DNA from: Candidatus Gastranaerophilales bacterium
Lineage (GTDB): Bacteria; Cyanobacteriota; Vampirovibrionia; Gastranaerophilales; Gastranaerophilaceae
Assembly: GCA_944323275.1 (NCBI GenBank)
Contig: CALUSA010000002.1
Coordinates: forward strand, 1-62,505
Length of the DNA: 62,505 nt
Direction: 5' to 3'
Below, in pieces: positions 34,319-44,278 of this stretch (its first letter is position 1; every line of letters starts with the position of its first letter). The position numbers and the translations under genes were made by a program. Under the pieces are notes generated by a model. It was not told the DNA's origin and made no database searches. It saw only the letters and a program-made list of their open reading frames with translations.

Positions 34319-34360
34319 CAAATCATCTATATGGTGTAGAAATTTAATGAAAGGGGCTTT

Positions 34361-35110
34361 ATGCCGCATTTTTTTATAACAACTAAAGATATAAAAAATA
34401 ATAAAATAACCATTACTGATAAAGATAATTTTCACCATATTGCAAAAGTCATGAGAGCCAAAAAGGGCGAAACACTATTATTAGTTGACGAAAATCAAAC
34501 CTGCTACCAAACCGTTATAGAAAATATTGACTCAAAAACAATTACAACTAAAGTTGTACAAACCTCAAAATCAAACCATATAATTAATCTACAGTTATAT
34601 CTTGCTCAAAGTATATTAAAAACCGATGCGCAAAATTTTGTTATACAAAAAGCAACCGAACTGGGAATAAAAGGAATAATCCCTTTTGTAAGCGACAATT
34701 GCGTTATTAAAGAAGCCGTTGTAGATTCAAAAATTGATAAATGGCAAAAAATCGCATGTGAAGCCGTAAAGCAATGTGAAAGAACAGACTTTCCCACTAT
34801 AGGAAAACGGTCGACACTGGCAGACATCCTCAATTCCCCTGACTATGATATAAAAATAGCCTGTGTTGAAAGATGCACCGATTCTTCTTTAAAATCCTGC
34901 CTTCAGAATATTAAAATAAAAGGATACAAAGATAAAAAAATTATTGTTATAATAGGACCCGAAGGCGGTTTTAGTGCTGCAGAAATAAAACTTTTACAAA
35001 AAGCTGAAAATATACACAAAATCAGCCTCGGCAAACTTATACTAAGAGCCGAAACAGCTGTTATAACAGCTCTGTCAAATGTTATTTACGAACTTGAACA
35101 GGATGATTGA
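34361..35110 (+). CDS. rsmE: 16S rRNA (uracil1498-N3)-methyltransferase
   Basis: The 249-residue SPOUT methyltransferase has an N-terminal PUA-like domain (HHIAKVMRAKKGE) and a knotted C-terminal AdoMet site (IIVIIGPEGGFSAAEI, then LGKLILRAETAVITALS). It modifies U1498 of 16S rRNA. Its stop overlaps the start of cca by eight bases. GAAAGGGG lies upstream of the ATG. Confidence 0.95.
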   Translation: MPHFFITTKDIKNNKITITDKDNFHHIAKVMRAKKGETLLLVDENQTCYQTVIENIDSKTITTKVVQTSKSNHIINLQLYLAQSILKTDAQNFVIQKATELGIKGIIPFVSDNCVIKEAVVDSKIDKWQKIACEAVKQCERTDFPTIGKRSTLADILNSPDYDIKIACVERCTDSSLKSCLQNIKIKGYKDKKIIVIIGPEGGFSAAEIKLLQKAENIHKISLGKLILRAETAVITALSNVIYELEQDD

Positions 35111-36503
35111 TAATATACAAAACAATTTTATACTTAAAACAATTACTCCTTTTTTCAAGGAGCAGGCTGAAAACTGTTATATTGTCGGAGGATTTTTACG
35201 AGATTGTTTACTAAACAGGGAAAGCTGTGATGTTGATATAGTAGTACCGCAAAACACGGCTGAAAGTACAGCCAAAAGGCTGGCTGATTTCATCAACGGA
35301 TATTTTGTAGAACTTGATAACGTTAATAATATATACAGAGTAGTATTTGAGGACAAAATTAACTATGTTGATATAGCTGATTGTACCGGCAGCTGTATAG
35401 AAGAAGATTTAAAAAGACGTGATTTTACAATAAACGCAATAGCCTATGATTTAAAAAAACAAAAACTTATTGACATTAATTCAGGTTTAGAAGACCTTAA
35501 AAAAGGCATAATACGAGAAATTTCAGAATTAAATATAACTGATGACCCTATTAGAATTTTAAGAGCATTTCGTTTTCAAAGCGAACTGGGGTTCAATTTT
35601 TCAGATGAATTAAAAGAAATCATAAAAAAACATTGCCTGTTAATTAAAAATCCGGCTAAAGAACGTGTTAACACCGAACTTATAAAACTTTTCGACGGTA
35701 AATACGCAGACGGCACACTTACGGATATGGAAAATTTTGGTATTTTGGAACAGGTCTTTCCGTTTGTAAAGGATTTAAAAAAAGTACCGCCAAACTCACA
35801 TCATCACCTCGGGCTGCTGGAACATTCAATAGAAACCGTAAAACAGGTGCAGTTGTACTATGAAAACGCAGTGGCAGATGTGAAATCGCATCTGGATGAA
35901 ACACTTTTTGCCGGTCATAAACGTATTGCATATTTAAAACTCGGTGCTTTTTTGCATGACACCGGCAAACCTTCTGTCTGGACAATAGATACGCAAACAG
36001 GAAGACACCGTTTTATTATGCATGACAGCGAAGGCGCAAAAATAATAGAACCATATTTAAAAGATTTAAAATTTTCAAAAAAACAAATCTCCTATCTTCA
36101 AAAAATAATAAAAAACCATATTTATCCTGCAGGCGTTGTTACGTCCGATGAAACCTCGGAAAAAGCTTATTTACGATTTTATCGCAAAATGGGAGATGAA
36201 ACCATTGACCTTATTGCCATAGCCTATGCTGACAGAATGTCTGCGCTGGGTCCTGAAATTACACAAGAAATGATAAACAAAAATATAAACGGACTCGACA
36301 AACTTTTAAACGGTTATTTAAAACAAAAAACAGAGCTTAAACCGCTGCCAAAACTTTTAGACGGCAAAGAAATTATGCAAATTTTAAATATTCCACAATC
36401 AAAGGAACTGGGCAAAATTATAGAAAAATTAAAAGAAGCCCAGATATCCTCTGACGTTATTACAAAAGAAGACGCAATAAATTTTATAAAAAATTTACCT
36501 TAA
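35103..36503 (+). CDS. CCA tRNA nucleotidyltransferase with HD domain
   Basis: From the ATG at 35103 the protein is 466 residues. The polymerase head has GGFLRDCLL and CDVDIVV (the two-metal Asp pair), followed by RRDFTINAIAYD and DPIRILRAFRFQSELGF. An HD-type domain follows (HHLGLLEHSIETVKQ, LGAFLHDTGKPS, HDSEGAKI). It adds or repairs the 3' CCA of tRNA or acts as the related poly(A) polymerase. Its start lies inside rsmE. It converges with the next gene, the stops overlapping by four bases. Confidence 0.93.
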   Translation: MIDNIQNNFILKTITPFFKEQAENCYIVGGFLRDCLLNRESCDVDIVVPQNTAESTAKRLADFINGYFVELDNVNNIYRVVFEDKINYVDIADCTGSCIEEDLKRRDFTINAIAYDLKKQKLIDINSGLEDLKKGIIREISELNITDDPIRILRAFRFQSELGFNFSDELKEIIKKHCLLIKNPAKERVNTELIKLFDGKYADGTLTDMENFGILEQVFPFVKDLKKVPPNSHHHLGLLEHSIETVKQVQLYYENAVADVKSHLDETLFAGHKRIAYLKLGAFLHDTGKPSVWTIDTQTGRHRFIMHDSEGAKIIEPYLKDLKFSKKQISYLQKIIKNHIYPAGVVTSDETSEKAYLRFYRKMGDETIDLIAIAYADRMSALGPEITQEMINKNINGLDKLLNGYLKQKTELKPLPKLLDGKEIMQILNIPQSKELGKIIEKLKEAQISSDVITKEDAINFIKNLP

Positions 36504-36781
36504 TTTTTACAGGTCATATATCCCAGAATACTAAAGGCAATAATTTTTTCTTCATTAATATTTAACCATTCGTATTTAGGACTTTCTATATTACAGCTGC
36601 ATTCGTCAAAATGATGACAGATTGCTGCATTTTGTAAAGTCAAAATATCTTTAAGATTGTCCCTGTCATCTTTTACAACATTTCCGTACGCCTTAAAGCT
36701 TTCCGTAAAAATCACAATATCTGTTACACCGCCTGCCATATCAACAGCCTTATAAATTCTGTCAAGAACATTCACGCCCAT
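36500..36781 (-). CDS. Conserved hypothetical protein, unknown
   Basis: The 93-residue protein has a strong AAAGGAG site. The sequence is soluble, with a Cys/His cluster (CHHFDECSC at about 55-63) that could bind a metal. No family is recognised. It overlaps the 3' end of cca by four bases on the opposite strand, and there is no terminator between them. Confidence 0.6.
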   Translation of the reverse strand: MGVNVLDRIYKAVDMAGGVTDIVIFTESFKAYGNVVKDDRDNLKDILTLQNAAICHHFDECSCNIESPKYEWLNINEEKIIAFSILGYMTCKN

Positions 36782-36854
36782 ATTTTCTCCTTTCTTTATC
36801 TATTTGCAGAAGTATTTTTTCATTCTGCTACAGTTTTTTAGCGGATACACCTGA

Positions 36855-37661
36855 TTATTCTGCGGCAATTGTAGACTTTGATTCAATAAACAGGTTCATA
36901 ATCTCAATGTCATCGTAGTCTACGTAAGCTGTCTGAAAAAGATTTTTCCCCGCTTTGATTGTAAGTTGATTTTGCCCTATTCGTATAAGGCTGCGTGGAA
37001 TTTTTATCTGCTGGTTATCTCCGTTAAGATTCAATTCTGCAATCATGTTTCCGTTAAAATATATCTGCGGTGCAGTGGCAAAAGATGTCGTAACTTTAGA
37101 TTGCCCCATATCCCGTGCCATTTTAGTATCAATACCGATTACGGAACCTATAATAAGGTACATATCACCATCAGGCGGTAATTTTTTTATATTAAAATTT
37201 TTGGTATAAAACGGTCCGATTGCTTTTATCCGGAAGTCAGCAGCATTAGCCGAACGTTCCGAATAATTGTCATCCCCTATATGATAAAGGTCTTTGTCAA
37301 TAATAATATCGTGAGGGTTTGTCTTTTCAATACCTATAACCAACGGCTTGTTTACTGATAGTCCGTCTATTGTAAGAGAAAACGGTTTATAACCGTCTTT
37401 TTCAACAGACATAATCGTAGGTGCATCTATTTTAGCACCGAGCGAAAATCTTCCTTTATCATCCGTCTGGGTTTTATACCCTTTTGACGGCAAAATCACG
37501 TCTGCCTGACTGACAGGTGTTTGGGTATTGGAATCTATTACCTGATTATAATCACCGGAAATCCCGTTCTTCTCTACATTGCCGTTTATTGCAGCAATAC
37601 AGATTGTTGTACTCAAAGAAAAAATGATTGCCGTAATTGCGAACGTTTTAAATTTATTCAT
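36855..37661 (-). CDS. Secreted protein with carboxypeptidase-regulatory-like domain
   Basis: From the ATG at 37661 (TTGGAGG upstream) the protein is 268 residues with a signal peptide (about 1-24). A CarboxypepD_reg-type beta-sandwich follows (about 45-115: TQTPVSQADVILPSKGYKTQTDDKGRFSLG). The C-terminal region, about 110-260, is rich in beta strands. Such domains stabilise or modulate surface proteins. No catalytic residues are seen. It is a single gene between UPF0210 and the 93-residue gene. Confidence 0.75.
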   Translation of the reverse strand: MNKFKTFAITAIIFSLSTTICIAAINGNVEKNGISGDYNQVIDSNTQTPVSQADVILPSKGYKTQTDDKGRFSLGAKIDAPTIMSVEKDGYKPFSLTIDGLSVNKPLVIGIEKTNPHDIIIDKDLYHIGDDNYSERSANAADFRIKAIGPFYTKNFNIKKLPPDGDMYLIIGSVIGIDTKMARDMGQSKVTTSFATAPQIYFNGNMIAELNLNGDNQQIKIPRSLIRIGQNQLTIKAGKNLFQTAYVDYDDIEIMNLFIESKSTIAAE

Positions 37662-37784
37662 AAATCCTCCAAGGCTCATTTTTTTAGCTATGTCAGATTT
37701 TATTTTTATTTAAAACTCAAAAACAAACTATACGACAATCAGGCTAAGCCCTGTACGCTGCCCTAATAAAAAACAACACGTTTT

Positions 37785-39152
37785 TTAATTATTAAGACTG
37801 TGAACAGGTGCAGGGATTCTCCCGCCACGTTGTACAAACTTGCTTGAAGACAGCGTATTTACATTCATAATAGGTGCTTCCCCGAGCAAACCGCCAAAAA
37901 CAACTTTATCGCCTGCTTTTTTATTTGGTGCGGGAATAATTCTGACAGCAGTTGTTTTTTTATTAATCATACCTATAGCCATCTCATCGGCAATAATACC
38001 GGAAATTGTATCTGCCGGAGTATCGCCGGGTATTGCTATCATATCTAAACCTACAGAACAAACAGAAGTCATTGCCTCAAGCTTGTCAAAAGTTAAACAG
38101 CCTCTTGAAGCGGCTTCTATCATGCCGGCATCTTCCGAAACAGGAATAAATGCCCCTGACAAACCGCCGACATGCGAACTTGCCATAATTCCGCCTTTTT
38201 TAACCGCATCATTAAGCATGGCAAGTGCTGCGGTTGTACCGTGAGCACCGGCATGCTCCAGTCCCATTGCCTGAAAAATGCCCGCAACACTGTCGCCTAT
38301 TTCAGGCGTAGGAGCAAGTGAAAGATCAATTATGCCGAAAGGCAGGTTCATTCTCTGTGCCATTTCTCTGCCGACAAGCTCGCCGGTCGAAGTAATTTTA
38401 AAGGCGATTTGTTTAATTTTATTCGCCATATCACTAAAATTAGTTCCCTCAGGAAGGGCTTCAATCGCCGCTCTGACAACGCCTGGTCCTGATACACCGA
38501 CATTAAGCGCACATTCAGGCTCGCCATAGCCGTGAAAAGCACCTGCCATAAACGGATTATCACCCGGAACATTACAAAAACATACAAGTTTTGCAGCACC
38601 TATACCATCTCTGTCTGCAGTTAAGCCGGCAGCTTTTTTAATTGTCTGCCCCATTTTTAAGACAGCATCCATATTTATACCGGCTTTAGAACTTGCAACA
38701 TTAACAGAGGAACAAATTCTCTCTGTTTGCTTAAGAGCCTCGGGAATACTTTCTATAAGCGCAATATCACCACGTGTGCAGCCTTTTTCCACCAGTGCGC
38801 CAAAACCGCCGATAAAATTTACTCCGACATCTTTAGCCGCATTATCAAGAACTTTAGCCAGATGCACGTAGTTATATTCCCTGCATGATTCGCCTACAAG
38901 TGAAATCGGAGTAACAGAAATTCTTTTATTAATAATTGGAATAGAGTATTCTTCTTCTATCTCGTTAGCCATAGCCACAAGGTTTTTGGCATAGCGTGTA
39001 ATTTTTTCGTAGATTTTTTCACCGACAATTTTCACATCGGCATCGCAGCAATCACGCAAACTGAGTGCCAGTGTAACCGTCCTTATATCAAGGTGATGTA
39101 CACGTATCATGTCAATAGTTTCTAATATAGAATCAGCGTTTATATAACTCAT
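37785..39152 (-). CDS. UPF0210 (DUF711) family protein
   Basis: From the ATG at 39152 (AGGGG upstream) the protein is 455 residues and matches UPF0210/DUF711. It has [64 protein letters not shown] and [23 protein letters not shown]. The structure is related to pyruvate formate-lyase-like barrels without the glycyl radical, and the function is unknown. It follows the UPF0237 ACT protein by 13 bp, the usual arrangement of this pair. Confidence 0.92.
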   Translation of the reverse strand: MSYINADSILETIDMIRVHHLDIRTVTLALSLRDCCDADVKIVGEKIYEKITRYAKNLVAMANEIEEEYSIPIINKRISVTPISLVGESCREYNYVHLAKVLDNAAKDVGVNFIGGFGALVEKGCTRGDIALIESIPEALKQTERICSSVNVASSKAGINMDAVLKMGQTIKKAAGLTADRDGIGAAKLVCFCNVPGDNPFMAGAFHGYGEPECALNVGVSGPGVVRAAIEALPEGTNFSDMANKIKQIAFKITSTGELVGREMAQRMNLPFGIIDLSLAPTPEIGDSVAGIFQAMGLEHAGAHGTTAALAMLNDAVKKGGIMASSHVGGLSGAFIPVSEDAGMIEAASRGCLTFDKLEAMTSVCSVGLDMIAIPGDTPADTISGIIADEMAIGMINKKTTAVRIIPAPNKKAGDKVVFGGLLGEAPIMNVNTLSSSKFVQRGGRIPAPVHSLNN

Positions 39153-39165
39153 TTTTCCCCTGTCA

Positions 39166-39456
39166 TTAGATGTTATGCATTTTGTCAAAAATTTGTTTTT
39201 TTTGAACCCAAATTTCCATCTGCAATTCTTCGCCTGCTTTTTGGATAGCTTCTTTTATTTCTTTAAAAGATTTTTCCGCCTTTGAAATATCTCCGAGCAA
39301 AAACATAACAAAATAATCCTGCATAATGGTTTGTTTTATGTCTTCTATGTTTACTTTATATTCGGCAAGTACATTCGCTACTTTAGCAACAATACCGATT
39401 CTGTCCACACCTGAAACGGTAATAATTATTTTATTTTCGGATCTGTTTTCCTGCAT
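39166..39456 (-). CDS. UPF0237 ACT-domain protein
   Basis: From the ATG at 39456 (GAGGGA six bases upstream) the protein is 96 residues. It is essentially one ACT domain ([37 protein letters not shown]), the amino-acid-sensing fold. It is encoded just before UPF0210, a pairing seen across many bacteria, and probably regulates it allosterically. An in-frame TTG four codons upstream is less likely. Confidence 0.9.
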   Translation of the reverse strand: MQENRSENKIIITVSGVDRIGIVAKVANVLAEYKVNIEDIKQTIMQDYFVMFLLGDISKAEKSFKEIKEAIQKAGEELQMEIWVQKKQIFDKMHNI

Positions 39457-39497
39457 ATTTTCCCTCAATCATTATGTGTAATATAATAATAACTTAT

Positions 39498-40220
39498 TTA
39501 ATAAATTAAGTCACCGCTATAAATAATTTTTTCATTATCATTACTGTCAATAACAATCAAATTTCCTTGATTATCAATATTTTTCGCAACGCATTTTATT
39601 TTTATATCATTATCCCGCTGTTGGATAAAAATCACTTTACCTAAAAAATCAACATATTTTAAATAATCATCTTTAAAATATTCAAACCCGTTTTGCATAG
39701 CATTATCGTAATTTATCCAAAAAACATCAAACAATTTTTGCAAAAATTCTTCTTTGTTAATTTTTTGCCCTGTTTCAAGATTCAAAGAAGTTGCAGGGCG
39801 GTCAATGCTGCTTATTGTAGCGGCATCAGTATTAAGATTAATCCCGACCCCGAGGACAATTCCGGATAATTGATTGTTTTTCATAACACATTCGCTTAAA
39901 ATGCCGCAGATTTTTTTGTTGTTGACAAGAACATCATTGGGCCATTTAATTTGAGGCTGAACATTGTAGGTTTTGAGCACACCGGCAACAACCGTACTCA
40001 TATACTGGGTAAGATTTGTGATATATCGTGTGTTTTGTGGTTTCAAAACCAAAGAGAGATAAATATTTTCACAATTTTTTGATACCCATACACGATTAAA
40101 CCGCCCCCGTCCTTTTGTTTGTTCTTCTGCGATAACGGCTGTTTTGTCATCTAAAGTGTCAAAATTATCTTTAGCGTATGTGTTGGTGGAATCAATGCAA
40201 TCAAATTTTAAAAGATTCAT
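39498..40220 (-). CDS. birA: Biotin-[acetyl-CoA-carboxylase] ligase (no DNA-binding domain)
   Basis: The 240-residue protein carries the catalytic domain CIDSTNTYAKDN, the AEEQTKGRGRFNRVW biotin-binding loop, IKWPNDVLVNNKKICGIL and LGVGINLN, plus a small C-terminal domain. It attaches biotin to the acetyl-CoA carboxylase carrier. The N-terminal helix-turn-helix of the E. coli repressor-ligase is absent, so it should not regulate biotin genes. It starts directly after the upstream stop (TAAATG). Confidence 0.95.
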   Translation of the reverse strand: MNLLKFDCIDSTNTYAKDNFDTLDDKTAVIAEEQTKGRGRFNRVWVSKNCENIYLSLVLKPQNTRYITNLTQYMSTVVAGVLKTYNVQPQIKWPNDVLVNNKKICGILSECVMKNNQLSGIVLGVGINLNTDAATISSIDRPATSLNLETGQKINKEEFLQKLFDVFWINYDNAMQNGFEYFKDDYLKYVDFLGKVIFIQQRDNDIKIKCVAKNIDNQGNLIVIDSNDNEKIIYSGDLIY

Positions 40221-40763
40221 TTATTTTGACTGTTCAACTCTTTTTCTCAGCATTAAAACAGTACCCTGTTCATCATAGCAGGCATTACCAATCCAATGCC
40301 CTATAAGATTTTGTTTTGAATCATAAAGGTACTGTTCTTTTTCAGAAACAACATAAGTTGCATTTTTAAATGCCCCGTATTTGTTATATGCAACCGAACG
40401 GTGTGGATAAACATTATAAGGCTTATTCAAAACATCGACTTTAAAGAGCGAGCCTGTTTCATTGTAATAATAGTTATGGTACGGGTCATTAGCATATCTT
40501 ACGCCGTAAGTTCCGTCAGAAAACATAGCCAGATAACGATTGCCTACTTTATGCACACCGTTTTTCATGGACGAATAGTTTTCCATATAGTTAGGGTCAG
40601 ACCAGTAATCCCTAAACTCATTAGGACCCAGAGCATAATCAATACCATTAAAGGTTTCTTCTCGTGCCAGTTCTGCGTTAATTTCAGCATTACCCTGCAG
40701 AACAAGAGCTGACGCAGGGAGCATAATAAACAAGGCAAAAATTGTTAATAAAAACTTTTTCAT
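40221..40763 (-). CDS. Secreted protein of unknown function
   Basis: The 180-residue protein has a signal peptide (1-20, ending ASA). Its aromatic-rich sequence has several short repeats of the type (Y/F)xxxGxxxxV (YLAMFSDGTYGVRYAND, YNETGSLFKVDV, YDSKQNLIGHWIG), suggesting a beta-propeller or beta-hairpin series. No named family is recognised. It ends at the birA start and is probably co-transcribed with it. Confidence 0.7.
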   Translation of the reverse strand: MKKFLLTIFALFIMLPASALVLQGNAEINAELAREETFNGIDYALGPNEFRDYWSDPNYMENYSSMKNGVHKVGNRYLAMFSDGTYGVRYANDPYHNYYYNETGSLFKVDVLNKPYNVYPHRSVAYNKYGAFKNATYVVSEKEQYLYDSKQNLIGHWIGNACYDEQGTVLMLRKRVEQSK

Positions 40764-40779
40764 AATCTAATAATATAAT

Positions 40780-40818
40780 AAAAATACTCCGAAAGTCACA
40801 AACTAACGGAGTATTTTT
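40780..40818 (-). terminator. Intrinsic terminator of rpmI-rplT
   Basis: A 12-bp stem (40780-40791 with 40807-40818), a 15-base loop and a T-rich tail on the minus strand lie 24 bp past the rplT stop. Confidence 0.8.
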
Positions 40819-40841
40819 TTACTTTTCGTAAGCTTAAATAA

Positions 40842-41192
40842 TTAAACTTTAGCCTTAGCTGTTTCAACAATAACAGAGAAAGCTTCCGGTTCTCTAACAG
40901 CCATATCGGCGAGCATTTTTCTGTTAACCTGAATATCAGCTTTTTTCAAGGCATTCATAAATTTAGAATAGCTTAAACCATGCTGTCTTACGGCAGCGTT
41001 GATTCTGACAATCCATAAACGGCGCATATTTCTTTTTCTGTTGCGTCTATCTCTGTACTGATATTTAAGTTTTTTCATTACAGCAGTATTAGCAACTTTA
41101 AAGATTCTGCTTCTTGCACCGATAAAGCCTTTAGCTAATTTTAATATTTTTTTATGTCTTTTTCTTAAGACATTACCACGTTTTACTCTCAT
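40842..41192 (-). CDS. rplT: 50S ribosomal protein L20
   Basis: The 116-residue protein is a full-length L20 ([52 protein letters not shown]). It binds 23S rRNA early in assembly and commonly represses its own operon. It lies 12 bp after rpmI. infC, normally first in this operon, is absent. Confidence 0.98.
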   Translation of the reverse strand: MRVKRGNVLRKRHKKILKLAKGFIGARSRIFKVANTAVMKKLKYQYRDRRNRKRNMRRLWIVRINAAVRQHGLSYSKFMNALKKADIQVNRKMLADMAVREPEAFSVIVETAKAKV

Positions 41193-41204
41193 TTTTAACC
41201 TTCC

Positions 41205-41414
41205 TTATCTTGAATATCTTTTGTACGGCAATTCTTTAGAAACCAATTTCAAATTGGTAGCTGATACTTCACACAAACCGGTCATTCTTCTTTTTCTGTC
41301 TGCAGATTTGTGCTGAAGCAGGTGTTTTTTACCTGAGGAAAGTCGCATAATTTTACCGGAAGCTGTCACTTTGTAGCGTTTAGCAGCTGCACGGTGAGTT
41401 TTCATCTTTGGCAT
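41205..41414 (-). CDS. rpmI: 50S ribosomal protein L35
   Basis: From the ATG at 41414 (AAAGGAG upstream) the protein is 69 residues, a normal L35 (MPKMKTHRAAAKRYKVTASG, GKKHLLQHKS, RKRRMTG). A GTG 15 codons upstream lies in the structured leader and is rejected. A structured leader may let L20 control its translation. Confidence 0.97.
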   Translation of the reverse strand: MPKMKTHRAAAKRYKVTASGKIMRLSSGKKHLLQHKSADRKRRMTGLCEVSATNLKLVSKELPYKRYSR

Positions 41415-41521
41415 AGTTATTTCTCCTTTCAAAATTCGGGGTTCACGGGTGGAAACCACTTTGTAGCCGCAGCCCTGTTTGTTTTAGCCGGATTATTATG
41501 ACATGCCGTCCACAATAACCC
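41415..41521 (-). promoter_or_regulatory. Candidate structured leader of rpmI-rplT
   Basis: On the minus strand the leader has a GUGG-UUU-CCAC hairpin (41449-41459) just upstream of the rpmI ribosome-binding site. A GGGUU segment (41517-41521) can pair with AACCC (41438-41443) across it. L20 autoregulates through such leaders in other bacteria. The match here is by position and pairing only, not by a recognised Rfam motif. Confidence 0.3.
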
Positions 41522-41605
41522 TTTGTACAAATATTGTATGCCAAAAACAAAACCATGCAAGCATGAAAAGAGTTATGGTATCGAATATTTAAAGATTGTT
41601 AATAA

Positions 41606-42544
41606 TTATTTTCTGATAAACGTGCTTACTTCAACCGTACAGGGCGGGAAGTCACGATCGTTTCTATATCCGCTTAGGTCAGTACATCCGAGTTTTGTTG
41701 CAATAGAACCATCCGCATTCGGCTTAACAAAGTCATCCGGCAAAGTATCTTCAAAATAGCTGTCCATAGAATAACTCATGTGATCAACTACCCATGTGTA
41801 ATTGCTAAACGCAAGAGCACGTGCTTCCGAATATGTCATAGGAATAGAATAATCCACGTCCAAATCAGGATCAGCAGACATAACTCTTGCTGTCATGTAA
41901 GAAGCATCATATATCGGATAGCCCTGCGGAGTGACAACGCCTGTTTCTTTGTATATAGAGAAGGGCACAATATCAGGTTTTTTCTTGCCTTTAATATATT
42001 TTGCAAGGTTAGGAGCCCTGTCACCTGTCATATCAACCCATATTACAAAATACTTTACATTAGGAGAAGCCACCAGATAATAATTCATACCGTCTGTTGT
42101 TCTGAAGGAAGGAGTTTCGGGCGGTTCGTCCGCAGTTGTAAAATCCTCCATAGTATAAATACTGCAAGAAGCAGAGCCGACTATGTTCATATAGCCTCTC
42201 TCATCATTTACAAGAGCACTACACAGCTGAGCTTCCGTAACTTCTGTAGCTTCACAGGAATCCCCCGTACAATCAACATACGGAAATCTTTTTTTCTCAC
42301 TGTCATCAGCACCTGCTTTGCCGTTTTCTTGAGCTTCAGCATCTTTTTCGTTGTTGTAGTCGTCAACATCCGCCTGAATGTTATAAGTAGCGGTGTTGAG
42401 CGTGTTAAAAGCCTTGGCATACAAATTGGAGTATGCTTTTTCATCAACAGTCTTGAAGGTTTTGAAGGACAAAAGCACAAGAATTGCCGTGATAGCTATA
42501 ACTATAAGAGTTTCAAACATTGTAAAAGCGTATTTTTTTTGCAT
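41606..42544 (-). CDS. Type IV prepilin-like protein without glycine-rich domain
   Basis: The 312-residue protein has a class III (type IV) prepilin start: a short basic leader MQKKYA, then FTMFETLIVIAITAILVLLSF with Glu at +5 and a hydrophobic helix. The large C-terminal part is acidic, with cysteines and Tyr/Asp-rich stretches. Ala, not Gly, is at -1. It is the last of four prepilins, 20 bp after the previous one, and could be a minor pilin or pseudopilin. No pilus assembly genes are in the window. Confidence 0.85.
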   Translation of the reverse strand: MQKKYAFTMFETLIVIAITAILVLLSFKTFKTVDEKAYSNLYAKAFNTLNTATYNIQADVDDYNNEKDAEAQENGKAGADDSEKKRFPYVDCTGDSCEATEVTEAQLCSALVNDERGYMNIVGSASCSIYTMEDFTTADEPPETPSFRTTDGMNYYLVASPNVKYFVIWVDMTGDRAPNLAKYIKGKKKPDIVPFSIYKETGVVTPQGYPIYDASYMTARVMSADPDLDVDYSIPMTYSEARALAFSNYTWVVDHMSYSMDSYFEDTLPDDFVKPNADGSIATKLGCTDLSGYRNDRDFPPCTVEVSTFIRK

Positions 42545-42564
42545 TTATTTTAAATAACCTTTCA

Positions 42565-44046
42565 TTAGTTCCATTCTACACGGACATAACCCGGCATGCC
42601 TCTGCCGCCTTTGCCCCATTTGCGCTCAAGTCCGCAAGAGTCTTTTGCACTAAGAGCACCGCCGCCGCCGCCGCCGGCACCATATTGATCGGTTCCAGCT
42701 TTGACACGACCTAATGTTTTCAGTTCATCATCTGTAATTTCTAGCGGATCTTTAGTTCCCATACTATTCGTACCGTTTAATCCTTCTTCGGAACAGGTAC
42801 CGCTGCCACCGGCAGGACGTGTACCGCCGTAAGGCGATATTGCTCCTTCTTCACCCTTAAGTCCTTGTAAACCATTTATTGAGTCAAATCTGTGCGTACC
42901 GCCTTCACCGCCTTTAGCTGTAATATAATAACCGAAAGCGGAACTTTCGCCCTGTTCGCCGTTGGAATCTTCATAAATAGCACCGGCACCGCCCTGACCG
43001 ACGTAAACTTTTACATTATCAGTAATTTTTTCAATTTTAGTGAACGCAGTAGCACCTCTTTTACCGCCGCCGCCGGAGTGGTGACCGTCAGAAATTAAAA
43101 GAACAACGCCATTTCTTCCCGGATAGGCATCAGCAGTAGAAGAACCTTCACCGCCGTGACCGAACACAACATTGTTATCACTGGTTTTAACTGCATTCAT
43201 ATAATCTTCAACGTAAGCACAGCTTGTACCGAATATTTTTCCGCCCAAGAAAGATGTTGCTTTGCCTCCGTTGCCACATTTTGGTTCTCCTTGCTGAGCA
43301 TCACCGCTTCTTTTACCGCCTTCACCGCCGGTTGCTTCAAGAGCATTGCTGTAATCACCGTATATATAAAATCTGCTGGTTTTACCGTCTTTGCCCTCGC
43401 AGACATCTTTCCAGGTTGTGCCGGTACAGGTTTCGTCAACTTCTTCTTCGGTACTGCCGCTGGAACCATCTGCAGTTTCAGCATCAGGGTCTACGGAACC
43501 GCCTGATACGCCGCCCATGCCGGCTTCCAGTACAGCCATATCACCTTTGTCCATTGCATATTCTTTATATTGAACACCACCGGCACCGCCGCCTCTATTA
43601 CCTTCATTATTAATAGAGGCACTGCCGCCGCCGCCGCCGCCAATGACAAGGACTCTATATTTTCCTGATGCTTCCGCAACATATATTGCAGAATTGCCGT
43701 ATGAAGCCGCATCTACGGCAAAGGATGTACCCGAGGCACCGCCGCCGCCGCCGCCAATAACGGTAACAGTATATTCTTTAGCATTTTCCTGCGGTTCAAA
43801 AATACAATAATCACTGCGGGTTTCAGAAGGCTGTGTTGCGCCGTTAATAGTTTTTACACTGACGTGGTTTCCGTTTTCGTCAAGGAAACACTCCCATACA
43901 CCGTGAGGAGCCTTGTTTTTTATGTTTTTCTTTGTAATCATTGGTGCTGATGCAATAATCAAAAGCATGATTACAAACATAGTAATAAGCACTTCTGTCA
44001 GCGTAAAAGCATTGAGTATTTTTATTTTGTCAGTAGATTTTGTCAT
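42565..44046 (-). CDS. Glycine-rich prepilin-like protein (493 aa)
   Basis: The leader ends LNA, followed by FTLTEVLITMFVIMLLIIAS (Glu at +5), then GVWECFLDENGNH and CIFEPQENAKEYTVTVIGGGGGG. Residues of about 90-490 are a glycine-rich domain with many GGGGG runs. The C-terminus is GMPGYVRVEWN. The block order matches the other two large pilins and the 14627 protein. The Gly-rich part resembles the Gly_rich fold known from phage adhesins and surface proteins. AAGGACG precedes the ATG. Inference: a pilin that presents an adhesin head. Confidence 0.82.
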   Translation of the reverse strand: MTKSTDKIKILNAFTLTEVLITMFVIMLLIIASAPMITKKNIKNKAPHGVWECFLDENGNHVSVKTINGATQPSETRSDYCIFEPQENAKEYTVTVIGGGGGGASGTSFAVDAASYGNSAIYVAEASGKYRVLVIGGGGGGSASINNEGNRGGGAGGVQYKEYAMDKGDMAVLEAGMGGVSGGSVDPDAETADGSSGSTEEEVDETCTGTTWKDVCEGKDGKTSRFYIYGDYSNALEATGGEGGKRSGDAQQGEPKCGNGGKATSFLGGKIFGTSCAYVEDYMNAVKTSDNNVVFGHGGEGSSTADAYPGRNGVVLLISDGHHSGGGGKRGATAFTKIEKITDNVKVYVGQGGAGAIYEDSNGEQGESSAFGYYITAKGGEGGTHRFDSINGLQGLKGEEGAISPYGGTRPAGGSGTCSEEGLNGTNSMGTKDPLEITDDELKTLGRVKAGTDQYGAGGGGGGALSAKDSCGLERKWGKGGRGMPGYVRVEWN

Positions 44047-44140
44047 TGTGCGTCCTTATTTGTTATTATTATATTCGGGGTTATTTCAGGTTTTGTTTAA
44101 GTTTTTACATTTTGTTTTTGTTTTGCTTGCTCAATTTTTT

Positions 44141-44166
44141 GTCATCCTGAACTTGTATCAGGTTCT
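44141..44166 (+). repeat. REP-like hairpin repeat, plus orientation
   Basis: The sequence has GTCATCCTGAAC, TTGTATCAGG and TTCT in a row, with a CCTGA/TCAGG stem. A related copy is inverted at 47158-47183. Both lie in gaps between pilin genes. The region 44047-44278 holds no gene. Confidence 0.5.
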
Positions 44167-44278
44167 CAAAAATTTTGAGTCGTTTTCTATTTAATTGTCA
44201 TTTTGTTTTTTTATTATATTTGCCCTCCTGAAAGATTTTTACATACCTTCAGGAGGACAATAATATTCGATTATTATA

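Noticed and set aside
41415-41459. GTG-started extension of L35 by 15 residues
   Set aside because: It lies in the structured leader, and MPKMKTHRAA with AAAGGAG upstream is the family start.
44223-44256. Hairpin after the 921-residue pilin as an intrinsic terminator
   Set aside because: A 9-bp stem is present but no T-run follows on the transcribed strand, so it is not listed as a terminator.
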